Assembly (NCBI GenBank): GCA_947247005.1
Contig: OX365953.1
Coordinates: 1,245,001-1,309,000, forward strand
Length of the DNA stretch: 64,000 nucleotides
Direction of reading: 5' to 3'
Source: Spisula solida
Taxonomy: Eukaryota > Mollusca > Bivalvia > Venerida > Mactridae
Positions 38,267 through 50,772 of this stretch are shown here, piece after piece. Position 1 is the stretch's first letter. Each line of letters begins with the position of its first letter. The translations under genes were made by a program, and so were the position numbers. The notes under the pieces are model-generated. The model made no database searches. It saw only the letters and a list, made by a program, of their open reading frames with translations, and was not told the DNA's origin.

Positions 38267-39652
38267 GTGTCACATCTCTGTTACTTGTAGAAACTACACT
38301 AACCTGGATGACATAATGCTCAAACATCACCGTTACTTGTAGAAACTACACTAACCTGGACGGCGTAATGATCAAACATCACCGTTACTTGTAGAAACTA
38401 CACTAACCTGGATGTCGTAATGATCAAACATCTCCGTAACTTGTAGAAACTACACTAACCTGGATGACGTAATGATCAAACATCACCGTTACTTGTAGAA
38501 ACTACACTAACCTGGATGGCGTAATGATCAAACATCACCGTTACTTGTAGAAACTACACTAACCTGGATGTCGTAATGATCAAACATCTCCGTAACTTGT
38601 AGAAACTACACTAACCTGGATGACGTAATGCTCAAACATCTCCGTAACTTGTAGAAACTACACTAACCTGGATGACGTAATGCTCAAACATCTCCGTAAC
38701 TTGTAGAAACTACACTAACCTGGATGACATAATGCTCAAACATCTCCGTTACTTGTAGAAACTACACTAACCTGGATGACATAATGATCAAACATCTCCG
38801 TAACTTGTAGAAACTACACTAACCTGGATGACATAATGATCAAACATCTCCGTTACTTGTAGAAACTACACTAACCTGGATGACATAATGATCAAACATC
38901 TCCGTTACTTGTAGAAACTACACTAAACTGGATGACGTAATGCTCAAACATCTCCGTTACTTGTAGAAACTACACTAACCTGGATGACGTAATGCTCAAA
39001 CATCTCCGTTACTTGTAGAAACTACACTAAACTGGATGACGTAATGCTCAAACATCTCCGTAACTTGTAGAAACTACACTAACCTGGATGACGTAATGAT
39101 CAAACATCTCCGTTACTTGTAGAAACTACACTAACCTGGATGACATAATGATCAAACATCACCGTAACTTGTAGAAACTACACTAACCTGGATGTCATAA
39201 TGCTCAAACATCTCGGTTACTTGTAGAAACTACACTAACCTGGATGACGTAATGCTCAAACATCTCAGTTACTTGTAGAAACTACACTAACCTGGATGGC
39301 GTAATGCTCAAACATCTCAGTTACTTGTAGAAACTACACTAACCTGGATGGCGTAATGCTCAAACATTTCTGTTACTTGTAGAAACTACACTAACCTGGA
39401 TGGCGTAATGCTCAAACATCTCAGTTACTTGTAGAAACTACACTAACCTGGATGGCGTAATGCTCAAACATTTCTGTTACTTGTTGAAACTACACTGACC
39501 TGGATGACATAATGCGCAAACATTTCTGTTACTTGTAGAAACTACACTGACCTGGATGACGTAATGCTCAAACATCACCGTTACTTGTAGAAACTACACT
39601 AACCTGGATGACGTAATGCTCAAACATCTCCGTTACTTGTAGAAACTACACT
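38267..39652. repeat. 52-bp satellite array, left part (~27 copies)
   Basis: The unit starts cctggatgacgtaatgctca and continues aacatctccgttacttgtagaaactacactaa. Variable sites include gacgtaatg/gacataatg/ggcgtaatg and ctccgt/caccgt/ctcagt/tttctg. It stops at an inserted retroelement. Confidence 0.97.
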
Positions 39653-40025
39653 ATAATAATAATAATAATAATAATAATAAAGACTTTATTTACCGAAGGT
39701 GAAAACACATTAAGTTACATACATAATATATACACTTATTTCCAATGCGGCCTTCGTTGAAATTACATTTTAACAAGAATGAAACAAAAGCAAAACAAAA
39801 ACATACATGTATACATTTCCGACAAACACTCACTTGAATTATATTACTACGACTCACATTCATGCATAATAACATACATTAACAATGAACTATTCGTTTG
39901 ATGAAGAGACTAAATAAAAATATACAATGTACAAACAATACATAGTTTTACGAGTCTCAATTATTTTGTCTTTCTAGGAGCAATTTCTTATATTTGGTTT
40001 TAAATGTTTTTAAAGAATTAAAGAA
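39653..40025 (-). mobile_element. 5'-truncated LINE-like insertion inside the satellite
   Basis: The 373-bp insert is flanked on both sides by TACACT (39,647-39,652 and 40,026-40,031), a 6-bp target-site duplication. On the minus strand it ends AAATAAAGTCT followed by about ten TTA units. It has the same terminus design as 31.6 and 31.8 kb but a different body. Confidence 0.85.
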
Positions 40026-41231
40026 TACACTAACCTGGATGACGTAATGCTCAAACATCTCCGTAACTTGTAGAAACTACACTAACCTGGATGACGTAAT
40101 GCTCAAACATCTCCGTAACTTGTAGAAACTACACTAACCTGGATGACGTAATGCTCAAACATCTCCGTAACTTGTAGAAACTACACTAACCTGGATGACA
40201 TAATGCTCAAACATCTCCGTAACTTGTAGAAACTACACTAACCTGGATGACGTAATGCTCAAACATCTCCGTAACTTGTAGAAACTACACTAAACTGGAT
40301 GACGTAATGCTCAAACATCTCCGTAACTTGTAGAAACTACACTAAACTGGATGACGTAATGCTCAAACATCTCCGTAACTTGTAGAAACTACACTAACCT
40401 GGATGACGTAATGATCAAACATCTCCGTAACTTGTAGACACTACACTAACCTGGATGACATAATGCTCAAACATTTCTGTTACTTGTAGAAACTACACTG
40501 ACCTGGATGACATAATGCTAAAACATTTCTGTTACTTGTTGAAACTACACTGACCTGGATGACATAATGCTCAAACATTTCTGTTACTTGTTGAAACTAC
40601 ACTGACCTGGATGACATAATGCTAAAACATTTCTGTTACTTGTAGAAACTACACTAACCTGGATGACGTAATGCTCAAACATCTCCGTTACTTGTAGAAA
40701 CTACACTAACCTGGATGTCATAATGCTCAAACATCTCCGTTACTTGTAGAAACTACACTAACCTGGATGACGTAATGCTCAAACATCTCAGTTACTTGTA
40801 GAAACTACACTAACCTGGATGACATAATGCTCAAACATCACCGTGACTTGTAAAAACTACACTTACCTGGATGGTGTAATGATCAAACATCTCCGTAACT
40901 TGTAGAAACTACACTAACCTGGGTGACGTAATGATCAAACATCTCAGTTACTTGTAGAAACTACACTAACCTGGATGACATAATGCTCAAACATTTCTGT
41001 TACTTGTAGAAACTACACTAACCTGGATGACGTAATGCTCAAACATCTCAGTTACTTGTAGAAACTACACTAACCTGGATGACGCAATGCTCAAACATCT
41101 CAGTTACTTGTAGAAACTACACTAACCTGGATGACGCAATGCTCAAACATCTCAGTTACTTGTAGAAACTACACTAACCTGGATGACGCAATGCTCAAAC
41201 ATCTCAGTTACTTGTAGAAACTACACTAACC
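40026..41231. repeat. 52-bp satellite array, right part (~23 copies)
   Basis: Same unit as 38,267-39,652, in phase across the insertion. Runs of identical variants are clustered. The last copies share gacgcaatg and ctcagttac. Confidence 0.97.
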
Positions 41232-41589
41232 AGGTAGTATTAGTAGTTATCAAGTAGGCGACCACGTTTAGTTTCGAAACCTCCATAATAGCTACATGTA
41301 AAGACGTTGTCCGTTGCTTGTGGAAGATCAAGTTAATACTTATTGAATAATAATTGTAAGAAAACTGGTTATGCCAACTGTCCGATATATGTTGCCCAAA
41401 TACAACGCACATGTATAGCATACTTTCACGACGTAGGGGCTATATTAATTGGCATCTCATCTCATTGAGAGGAAACGAAATATATACAAGAACATGTATA
41501 CAGTTTAGTCATTTAACCAACAAAATATGCTTTTAAAATAACAGACTCCGCTGAGCAAGTTTTTTCGTGTAATTGGGGCAATGTGTCAT

Positions 41590-41790
41590 ACCACTGGCTA
41601 AGAATTAGAAGGTCGTAAGTACAAAATCGATATTTTGAGAAAACAACGAAAAATGTCTGAAAACTACTCTTTACTTATGGAAAAATAAGCTTTTTCAACA
41701 TCATTTTTGTCAACATGACTATTTTCGGTTTTCACGAAAATAGACTCATAAGAAGCGCCGTGTGATGCAGGTTTCAAAAATGGTACGCAA
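41590..41790. repeat. Dispersed repeat, partner at 62,004-62,200
   Basis: Shared marks in order are ctggctaagaat/ctggcttagaat, gaaggtcgtaag-acaaaa, actctttactta and aagaagcg-c-tgtgatgcag. The family is unidentified. Confidence 0.6.
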
Positions 41791-43703
41791 ATAGTTAAAA
41801 TGTTTATATTTCTTTAAAAACGTTTTGGCCGGACATCGTTTTGGTTTACATTTGTATCTTGTATTTTTTATCCGAATTTGCTTTAAAAATAAGGGTTTCA
41901 AAACCAGGAAGCTAAAATAGCTACGATTGCTTACAAATTAAAACATTCCTAGTAAACGCTTACTTCTGTAACAGTATTATATTTATATACATACAATTTT
42001 GCTGCAGAACATACATGGGCGTGCAGGCACATAATTTGATTCGAAATTGTATACTTTTCTATTTTTAAAAGTGCTTTCTTAAAAAATGTTCCAACAAACG
42101 CAATAAAGCCGTAACGTAAACGTTATAACGCTGTAATTAGGATATTTCAATGACTTCATACATGCGCCGCTACTGAAGAAAGGTGCTCGAACATATTTGT
42201 AGTAGATCAAAGCTGGCTTTTTGAAATATTATTTTTTACATTATTATTTATTTAAGGACAATTTTCACCGTTAAAAAACGTCGTCATTTTCACGTCATAA
42301 CGCCGTAATTATGACCTAACATAGCATGTTACATGCGTCGGTACTGAAAAAACGATCCCGAACAGATGTCTTTTTTATTTCCTTATTTTCTTGATCAAAG
42401 ATGTCTGTTGACTATATAATTTTTTGAAAAGGATTTACCACACCGTTTTTGTTATATATAGATTTTTTGCCAAATTTCAACGTTACGACGTCATTATATT
42501 ACCAACTTTGAGTACACGCAATTTTATCCAAAATGACGTCATACATCAATGGCTAAAACAATTCATCCTTTAAGGTATTCATTTCGAATTTTGAATTTCT
42601 AACACAAGATGGCAAATATATGCGGTAAAACGTACTACTATGCCTCCGTATTTAACTCGCCACTAGATAGCGTTTTGACGTCATTTTGTTGCTTGGTTAC
42701 TGACGTCAAAAGGTAACAAAAACAATGTTCCTAGAAGCGCAGTCACTTTAGGTATAATTTGTCAAAGTTTCATAACGTTTCGATAATTATTGTTTTTATG
42801 CGAGCAACACAGCGAACCACCTTAACTTCAAGTTGTAGACCATGACGTCATGCTTTTCCCGTACACGTGACCGTACCATGCGCGTTTCGCAGCCTTCAGT
42901 CTATCAAAAATAAAATGCGGCTGGACATCTATTTCAATATACTAGAAACGTTTGAACTGCCATACTGATAAACTTACATAAACGTTTACGGCAAAGCAGT
43001 GGCATTCTAAACAACACTGTACCTACATAATAGTATATGACGTAAATGATACTTGCATTCAAAACTGCCAAGGTAACAACATTCAAACATAATAATTGAT
43101 AGTTTGAAATACACCTGGGATTGAATAAAAGTAAAGTGCACGTTCATTTAGCACATGTATACAATTTCTTCACAGCTTTATGTTGTACCCGTGCTACTGT
43201 CAGAGTTGTCCACGAGTGCAACTGACCACACCCAACACGTGTCGACTAGGCGCGTGACAATATCACCTTTTATATGAATATTTACAGATAACACAAACAA
43301 AGGCGTTGTTTTGATCAACCATAGTCAGATTCCAATCATCGAATCTCAAGTAGCTGTTACTTCTAACGAAATGTTATGCCGTGTATATACAAGTGTATTA
43401 TTTCAATTCATTCGCTACCGTATTCAGTTTTATTATTTTCATTATTTTCATTTCCTACGTGTGAAGTATTTGGAGACGGGCGGAAGAAGCAGTTGTTTTA
43501 AGCAATTGGCTACATGACAGAAATCAGACAGTACGTTCAAATTAAGGTTATCTAACTAGAAATAATTAATTAATCATTTTTATCAACACCCATACTATAT
43601 TTAGATACTGTTCTACAGTTTATTATATTTATTCTAACATAACCCCACAATAACAATAATAACGTTGTATAACATTCGGTATGTCACGGTATTTTATAAT
43701 GTG
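41791..43703. other. Intergenic with imperfect duplication and CRE cluster
   Basis: 42,110-42,225 and 42,275-42,390 are an imperfect pair (cgtaattaggat/cgtaattatgac, tacatgcg-cg-tactgaa, cgaaca-at). Four TGACGTCA palindromes lie at 42,534, 42,676, 42,701 and 42,843. No gene was recognised. Confidence 0.55.
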
Positions 43704-43963
43704 TATAGTCCAGAGAAATTGACACGACTCTCGAACTTCTATTTGCATAATTTAACAGCTGATATATTGTCAATATTTATAACACCGGTTGTATGTTTTC
43801 ATAAGCGAGGACTATCACGAAGACGCTCGAGGTGTATTACCAACACAAATCTAAAGGGCCGATATTGCACGATTTGCTCGCGGAAATTTATATATTCAAC
43901 GCACGAATCTTGTAATATATTCACGCATAAAGGTCAGGATCGTGTCAAATTCTCTGTGCTATA
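43704..43963. mobile_element. MITE, TATAG family, copy 3 (inverted)
   Basis: Runs in the opposite direction to the copies at 35.7 and 37.0 kb: attgacacgactctcgaact, tgtatgttttcataag, taccaacacaaatctaaa and gcataaaggtcagga. The ends are TATAGTCCAGAGAAATTGAC and gtcaaattctctgtgctata. It explains a 137-codon open frame that lies over it. Confidence 0.85.
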
Positions 43964-46179
43964 TATTTCATTTCTTAATTTTAACCGAATGCGATCATTG
44001 AGTGGTTGGAGCGTTGTCACATCCGGCAATAAGTTCCATTGTTGTTCTCTGTCCGAACGGTCATCTCTCCCCTGTTGAAAGGGAGATATGTTCAAGGCTG
44101 TCATGCTATGTATTCAACTACAACTCTCGAACGCATTTCTTGCTGCAAACAATTTAGAACAAAATTAATAAACTAGTTCAAACAATGTTTTCCGTCATTG
44201 ACTTTGATCTGCAACATATATTTCTTGTAAACACAGAATCAGAGTAAGCCGATAAAGTTTAGGGGTTCTCAATGTGACCATCTTCCTCCTAATACAGCGA
44301 CTGCGGTCAAGTGGTTAAATACGATGGATTTGTAATCGGGCGACCAGGGTTCCTTTCCAGGTCATGACAGAATTTGACAGAAATCTCTATTTTCCACCAC
44401 ATGATGATAAGATGCTGGTTCCTTGTGGAAGGGTATGTAAGTTCCAGGGAAACTGGTTAGGTGAATCCGCGACCGTATATTTAAACCGGCTGACAAGATG
44501 TATATGTAGAGAAACGGTGTAAAACCAGAACACAAACTTCTTTAACCTACATTATAGTTACGTGAAATCGGGCTATTGAAACAAGAAATTCTAGTAAATG
44601 TACAAATGTATATCATATTCAAAAATTATTTTAGTAGAACTTTTTCATTTACGTATAAGGGAGCTGTATTCAAACGACACATGGTTTTGTTCGAAACGAA
44701 CTTTCTGTAACAAGGAGTCTCATAAACGTATGAGTACAGTTCCCCGAAGAACTGTATTTTTCAGCGTGTCAGAGCGTCTGCCTAAGAAACAGAGACACTC
44801 TTCGGGGTCCTAGTGGACGACAGGTCTAAGTTCGCCTACGCTCACCCCTTGCATTACCATTGCGTTCATTGCGTGGGATACCCGTTGACCTGCGTCCAAG
44901 AAACGTTCGGGTAAATTCACCAGCACCACAGCGTCAACGCGGTCGTCTGCCATAGGAGTCCAACTTAGGATAATCAGTACACAAGCAGCTTAAACTTGCG
45001 TTCACGTGAACGTCAAAAAACTCACCGTCTGTAACTGTTGTTTCCAATGAATTCCATCTTCATGAAAAAACCATCAAGTTCCCGAACGCTAAAAAAACCT
45101 CAGTGGATGTTTTGATACAATTTGGAGGAAAAATGTCATTTTTTTCAGAAATTATTAATTCCGCGGTAACAGTGAGCGAGCCTCATCTAAAAACGATTGG
45201 ATAGCGTGTTGATAGTAGGCCTGGCGTGGTTAGCCAGAGAGGAACATTCGACAAATTCGCATAAATATTTAAAGAAGTCTCAAATTTTCACCAACTTGTG
45301 ATAATGTTTTAAACATTTATGGACTCTCCACACCTACACTGCAATTTCCACGAAATTTGCGTGACAAGCGCCAATCCATCAGCGGCGAAGTGTATATAAT
45401 TTCGGACATTCTATCTCGGATGGTGTGCATATTAGGGATTTTAGCTTTTTATTTGGCGCTTTCACTCACTAGAGTATTTCATAACATGATATTCGGATAA
45501 TATTATCTAGTTATAGGGTATGGGAGATAACAATGATTTATTTTCCTACCACTGATAGAGTGTCGTCTGCTGACAGTGATTTATGGCGCCATTTCCGATG
45601 TTTTCCCGCCATTTCCACGAAATAACTGTATTGCGTTGTTACATGGTGTTGTTTTGCGACAAAATAAATCTACTTCATGTCAGACGTACCCATGAAATGA
45701 GAGGTAGGCACAATTCTGTCATGTCGGATTACCCGAAATGCATTTCGAGAAAAATGAGCAAGCCGACGTCACGTCTTCATCTATTTACGACAGCTCGTCA
45801 TAAAATAAACACAGACTACCTCGAGCTATGATGGGAAATATTTTTATTTCGCATAATTTCCGTAAAAAATATTGAACCTTAATTGCAGAAGAAATAAAAA
45901 AAATGAGATTGTAGTTTTCAGTAAGGACGATACAAATTAATACTGAGGCTATGTTGCAATAAAATTATAGGGTAGTCTATGTAACAATTAGGTAGGAAAA
46001 ATATTGTACTTTCGTACATTATTTTCTTGTTTTTTTATATGCACTGGAAAATCAGCGACCCGTGGTAACTTCCAGCAAAATGCCAATACAATGTTTAGGG
46101 GAGGGGCAATAACACAGGGCCGGTCAGATTACCAGAGCCACGCCAGTATTACAGATTTGTTTTGGCATTTTTTTGAAAA
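43964..46179. other. Intergenic, no gene seen
   Basis: A tRNA-Thr-like SINE head is possible at 44,286-44,360 (A box gcggtcaagtggtta, TGT anticodon position, degenerate B box). The remainder is unassigned. Confidence 0.45.
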
Positions 46180-46316
46180 AACCGAGCATAGCCTTTTGTT
46201 GCCAGTCAGCTTTCTGCTGAAATATGGCAGGCATATATGTGTGCCTCCATCCGGATTTGAACCCGGGTCGCCAGTTTAGACGGCAAGCACACTGACCATT
46301 GAGCTACCGAGGCTTA
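46180..46316 (-). mobile_element. tRNA-derived SINE, family A, copy 5
   Basis: Reverse copy with cagctttctgctgaaatatg, the B box ggatttgaacccggg and the attgagctaccgaggc end. It is among the best preserved copies. Confidence 0.9.
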
Positions 46317-46604
46317 TACGTAGTTGATTTAACTAACGATAAAAACATCCCGAATACTATGAGAACTCTTAAGTAAATTGGTTGTAGAAGTATAATGTTT
46401 ACTTGGCAAATTAAATACTAGTAACGTTAGAGGGTATTTGTTGATTTTGGTGTAAGCTCGAATTTTTTTTCAACGAGTGATCATACAAATAAATATTTTC
46501 ACCCTTTGCTACGCCACTCCTGAAAATATAATTCTCTGTGATGAGGCCTAGATCTACGTGTGAAATGAAGTGTTCTTTCACCAAAAATCAAAAATCGTTA
46601 CAAT

Positions 46605-47015
46605 AATAAACATGCTCGAACATTCACTAAATGACGTCACTTTTTAAAGGCTGGACTCATACCAGGCTCGTTACAATAATATACATGCTCGAATAATTAC
46701 TTAATGACGTCATACCAGGCTCGTTACAATAATATACATGCTCGAATAATTACTTAATGACGTCACTTTTCAAACGATGGACTCATACCAGACTCGCTTA
46801 CACGACTACCCACAAAATGACAACACTTTTCAAACACTGAACTCATACCAGGCCCGTTACAATAATATACATGCTCGACCATCCACTAAATAACGTCACT
46901 TTTCAAACACTGGACTCGAACCAGGCTAGTTACAATAATATGCATGCTCGACTATTCACTAAATGACGTCACTTTTCAAACGATGGACTCGAACCAGACT
47001 CGATACAATAATAGG
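46605..47015. repeat. ~75-85-bp tandem array carrying CRE palindromes
   Basis: About six imperfect units of cgttacaataatatacatgc, tcga-aattac, taa, TGACGTCA, cttttcaaac and gatggactcataccaggct. TGACGTCA is perfect at 46,632, 46,705, 46,758 and 46,964, and degenerate in two units. One unit is shortened by loss of the segment after the CRE. Confidence 0.9.
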
Positions 47016-47127
47016 CATGCTAAAACATCAGTGTTCAATGCTTGCAGGAATGAGTATAGAGTACGTATTGTTGCTATTTCGCGGTGCCTGACAATAGAAG
47101 GGAGGCTAATCGTACATGGCTATAGAT

Positions 47128-47212
47128 TGTATTACTTTGATTAGCTCCCTTAGTTATATTGAAAAACGAATATTTTGATTAGCTCCCTTAGTTATATTGA
47201 AAACGGATATTT
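47128..47212. repeat. ~41-bp tandem duplication
   Basis: ttgattagctcccttagtta followed by tattgaaaa is present twice in succession. Confidence 0.85.
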
Positions 47213-47935
47213 TGGGATAAAACCTTGCAGTCTCTAAACGAAAGTTGAGTTGTTTCGGAATCGGTTCAGTATAATGCAATTTATCCTTTTGTTTAATAGT
47301 AAATAATTTGACAGTGGCAAATACGTAAATGTAAGCCCGTTGTACGAAATGCAATATTTGTTCAGGTAGGCCTAAACATCACTCTGTCTTCCTATATTGA
47401 CTTCGACCACATTTACTGATCATTACACCATGCAGCGGCGACTTCATAGCAGTAAGAGAAGTTAACAAAATATCAACTTGTTTCACATATTGACTAACCG
47501 TACCCTATTACGGTCTTGTACGGATTTACAGATAGCCAAGACCATATTTTTATCACGCCGTGAGATTTAGTAGCTGTCAAAAATGGCGCGCTCTTGTGGT
47601 GGAGTCTAAACCGAATTTTCATAATTATAACAATTCGAGGCTGTCATACGGATCATTATATGGTAAATCAATATTTCAAATATTTAGAAATTGTGTTAGA
47701 TGTAACTTTTGATATTGTTTCGATTGATTCATGCCAAGACTAACACTTGTGTTGCTTCGCCCAAGATCGTTTCGCCCTATACTATTTTCGCACCGCATGT
47801 GCATAGAAAGAATTATGATTGATGCAATAAAATGCCGATTTTCCTCACTCAAGAAAATACATTTTTACTTACGAAATATCCACTGATACACTGATCTGTT
47901 TATTTACAAATCCCTTAAGTACTGTTTTATTAGCT

Positions 47936-48835
47936 CACCTTTCACAAAGTGATACAGTGAGCTTTTGTGATCACTCTTCGTCCGTCAACAATTTGACCTA
48001 ATCTTTATGAAACTTGGTCACAATGATCATTTTAAAATCTAGGTCGAATCCGATATTGGGTCATTCGGGGTAAAAATCTAGGTCACAAGACCAAATAATA
48101 TAAAAACCTTGTGTAGTCAATAGAGGTAACATTTTTGACCTAATCTTTTTGAAATTCAGTCATAATGATCATCTTAACAGTATCTATGTCAAGTTTGATA
48201 TTTGGTCATCTGGGGTCAAAAACTAGGTCACAATGTCAAATCATAGAAAAACATTGCATAGTCACTAGAGGTCACAATTTTGATCTAATAATTATAAAAT
48301 GTGGTCACTTTAATCATCTCAAATAATTCTAGGTCAAGTTCGATATTGGGTCATCTGGAGTCAAAAACTAGGCCACAAGGTAAAATAATGAAAAAACCTT
48401 GCGTAGTCACTTGAGGTCATAATTTTGACCTTATCTTCATGAAGCTCAGTAACAATGATCATGTTAACAAAATCTATGTCAAGTTCGATATTGGTCATTT
48501 TGGGTTAAAAACTAGGTCACGAGGTAAAATCATAGAAAACCCTTGCATAGTCACTACATAATCTTTACGACACTCGGTCACAATGATCATCGCAATAAAA
48601 TCTAGGCATAGTTCAATATTGGGTCATCCAGGGTCAAAGACTAGGTCACAAGGTCAAATCATAGACAAAGCTTGGCCTAAACTTCGATATGGGTTCATGT
48701 GATGTAAATTACAATGTCACTTGATAAGACAATGTGATAAGCCTGCATTTTCTTGGTTACCATTAAGGGATCTGCATGAACTACAGGTGAGCGATCTAGG
48801 GCCCAAAGGGCGCCCCTATTGTCAGATCACTTACG
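47936..48835. repeat. ~145-bp imperfect tandem array rich in AGGTCA
   Basis: Five diverged units, with gaccta/gatcta marks at 47,995, 48,137, 48,282, 48,427 and about 48,557. Each has a variant of ttgacctaatctttatgaaa, cacaatgatcat, tctaggtcaagttcgatatt and gggtcatctggggtcaaaaa. The block is bordered by tagctcacctttcac at left and a caggtgagc at right, partly inverted to each other. The composition is like repeats common in molluscs, but the family is unnamed here. Confidence 0.85.
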
Positions 48836-49798
48836 GAAATCTTAAACTTATGCTGAAATTTAAAGTCCTTATACTGCATTTTGGACTGGCATAGTTTTGT
48901 AAGAGTGCATTACTGAATGATTGCTATTATTGTTGATCTATTTACAACAATTTGTAGTTGTTAAAGGGACTGCCTCACGTATTGGTGTATTGCAAAAATA
49001 AAATTAAATTGTCAAATATTCATGCAATTTTGGTATAGTTTCCTGTATATGCCATAAGCAACAACATTGACATAAAAACAACTTCGGAAACATCTGCATT
49101 TTGTATTAATTTAGCATTTTTACACCCAAAATTCTATAGGGTATTAATACCCTATATAATTAGCACTACTATCACTTAAATTGTCTGAAATGTGTTTGCA
49201 TTCGATGAAAACGAATTGCGAAACGAACCGAATTCCTCACAGATGTTTAGGCTTTAGTTTGTTGAGGTTACAATATGATCATGTCTGAATTAATAATTCA
49301 TTATAGAACATTGTGGAAGGAAACTCTGCGATATTTTCAAACAGAAAAAAAACTGAGTGCCAAATTTCAAGATTGATTTAAATTGCTTATATGCCATAAA
49401 TCTTTCATAAAGCAACCACCAGTGACTTTCTATTATATAAATACTTGGTTATGTAGGAAAATTACGTCATACAAAAATTTTAGCCCGATCTGTGAGGCAG
49501 CACCTTTAAAGAAATATAAAAACACTTTAATTTGGACGTAAGTTTAGGATTTCTGTAAGTGCTTTGATAAAACAGTACCCAGATGCACAGATCGGGGAAA
49601 TAGACCTGTTGAAGTAAACAGACATACGTACCTGCAGGTATGAAAGCACTTGGGCATCAACCATGTTATTCGGTAAAATTAAGAACAACCCTTAAAATGT
49701 GCCCTTCATGTCTCGTTTACAAACGCCCTTAAACTGACAAACAGGTACTAGCTATATTAAATGTATATCATATTTATACAGTTCTTACGATATAAAAC
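48836..49798. other. Intergenic, no gene seen
   Basis: Starts with actgcctcacg-type text at 48,968 and ends tgtgaggcagcacc at about 49,490, an inverted match that hints at one more eroded MITE (about 48,966-49,505). No reading frame of note. Confidence 0.45.
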
Positions 49799-50106
49799 TA
49801 GGGATGTAAACGATTAACCGGTTAACCGTTCGAACGTTCGGTTAACGGTTAGCAAAATCTGAGTACAGTACATTATTGAACTTAAAAAAAACAATTGAGA
49901 AATTGAGAACCGGCGACACACTTCCCTTGGGTAATATACGAGGATGCCCGATTGCAACTTACGGTTTTACAGTAAATATATACACGGCAGAATTAGAACA
50001 GTCGGAAAGTCGGCAAGTTTCGATTCGTTAATCGGTTAACCGGTTAACCGTTCGGAAGATTGAACTGTTAACCGGTTAGCAAATTGACCGAATAGTTGCA
50101 TCCCTA
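49799..50106. mobile_element. hAT-like MITE with 8-bp target duplication
   Basis: The ends TAGGGATGTAAACGATTAAC and the inverse of ...TAGTTGCATCCCTA form short inverted repeats. The flanks are TATAAAAC at 49,791-49,798 and 50,107-50,114, an exact 8-bp duplication as made by hAT transposases. The subterminal regions carry ATTAACCGGTTAACCG palindromes on both sides. 308 bp, non-coding. Confidence 0.9.
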
Positions 50107-50737
50107 TATAAAACCCTACCCACTTGCGCTTTACATACATATGCATTTTCATGATTTTCTAGTACTGGTCAAGAACTCCTGAGCATTTAGTGTGATTTCC
50201 TTAAAACATATTCATAATTTAGTAGAGTCCTAACTGTAATGTACTAAAATATGCATATTTGTAGGTTCTAGTTTAAGTTATGCACTCATATAGTACTACA
50301 TTTTGTATATCTTAGATTTAAAATTTCTCCTCAATTATGTGGCTATTTTGTCGAATTTCTGAAAAGTACTTAGATCAAGACAAAACTAGAAGTAAATAGT
50401 CTTAATTTAAGTAGTTTTATTTACGATTTTGATCTATATTTTAGTTCTAAAACGTGATAACATTTTGAAAAATTTATGTTCAGAATTTATCAAACACCAA
50501 CTTTTTAAGGAAAACTTCTTACAGCTCCTTCAAATAACATTTAAATGACGTTTGCTCACGCTACCAAACACCAAGGCTCTACAAAACAGCTATAACTTCC
50601 TTAAAAAGTAGGATATGGGTGTAATTTCTTTTGCAGTTTCCTTTATTACAATTACTTTTGAACAATTTTGTCAAAATAGCAGGTTTTCCTGGAGACCCAA
50701 TAATAGAACGGCTTGTTCTACTTTTACAAATAAACGC

Positions 50738-50772
50738 ATAAGAACAAACAAACAAACAAACAAACAAACAAA
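50738..50772. repeat. (AAAC)n microsatellite
   Basis: About eight AAAC units, 250 bases upstream of the first BTB gene. Confidence 0.95.

Noticed and set aside
38267..41231. CRISPR-like direct repeats
   Set aside because: Units are contiguous 52-mers with no unique spacers, in a spliced eukaryotic genome. It is a satellite.
43665..44078. 137-codon open frame
   Set aside because: It lies over a TATAG-family MITE and shows no protein similarity.
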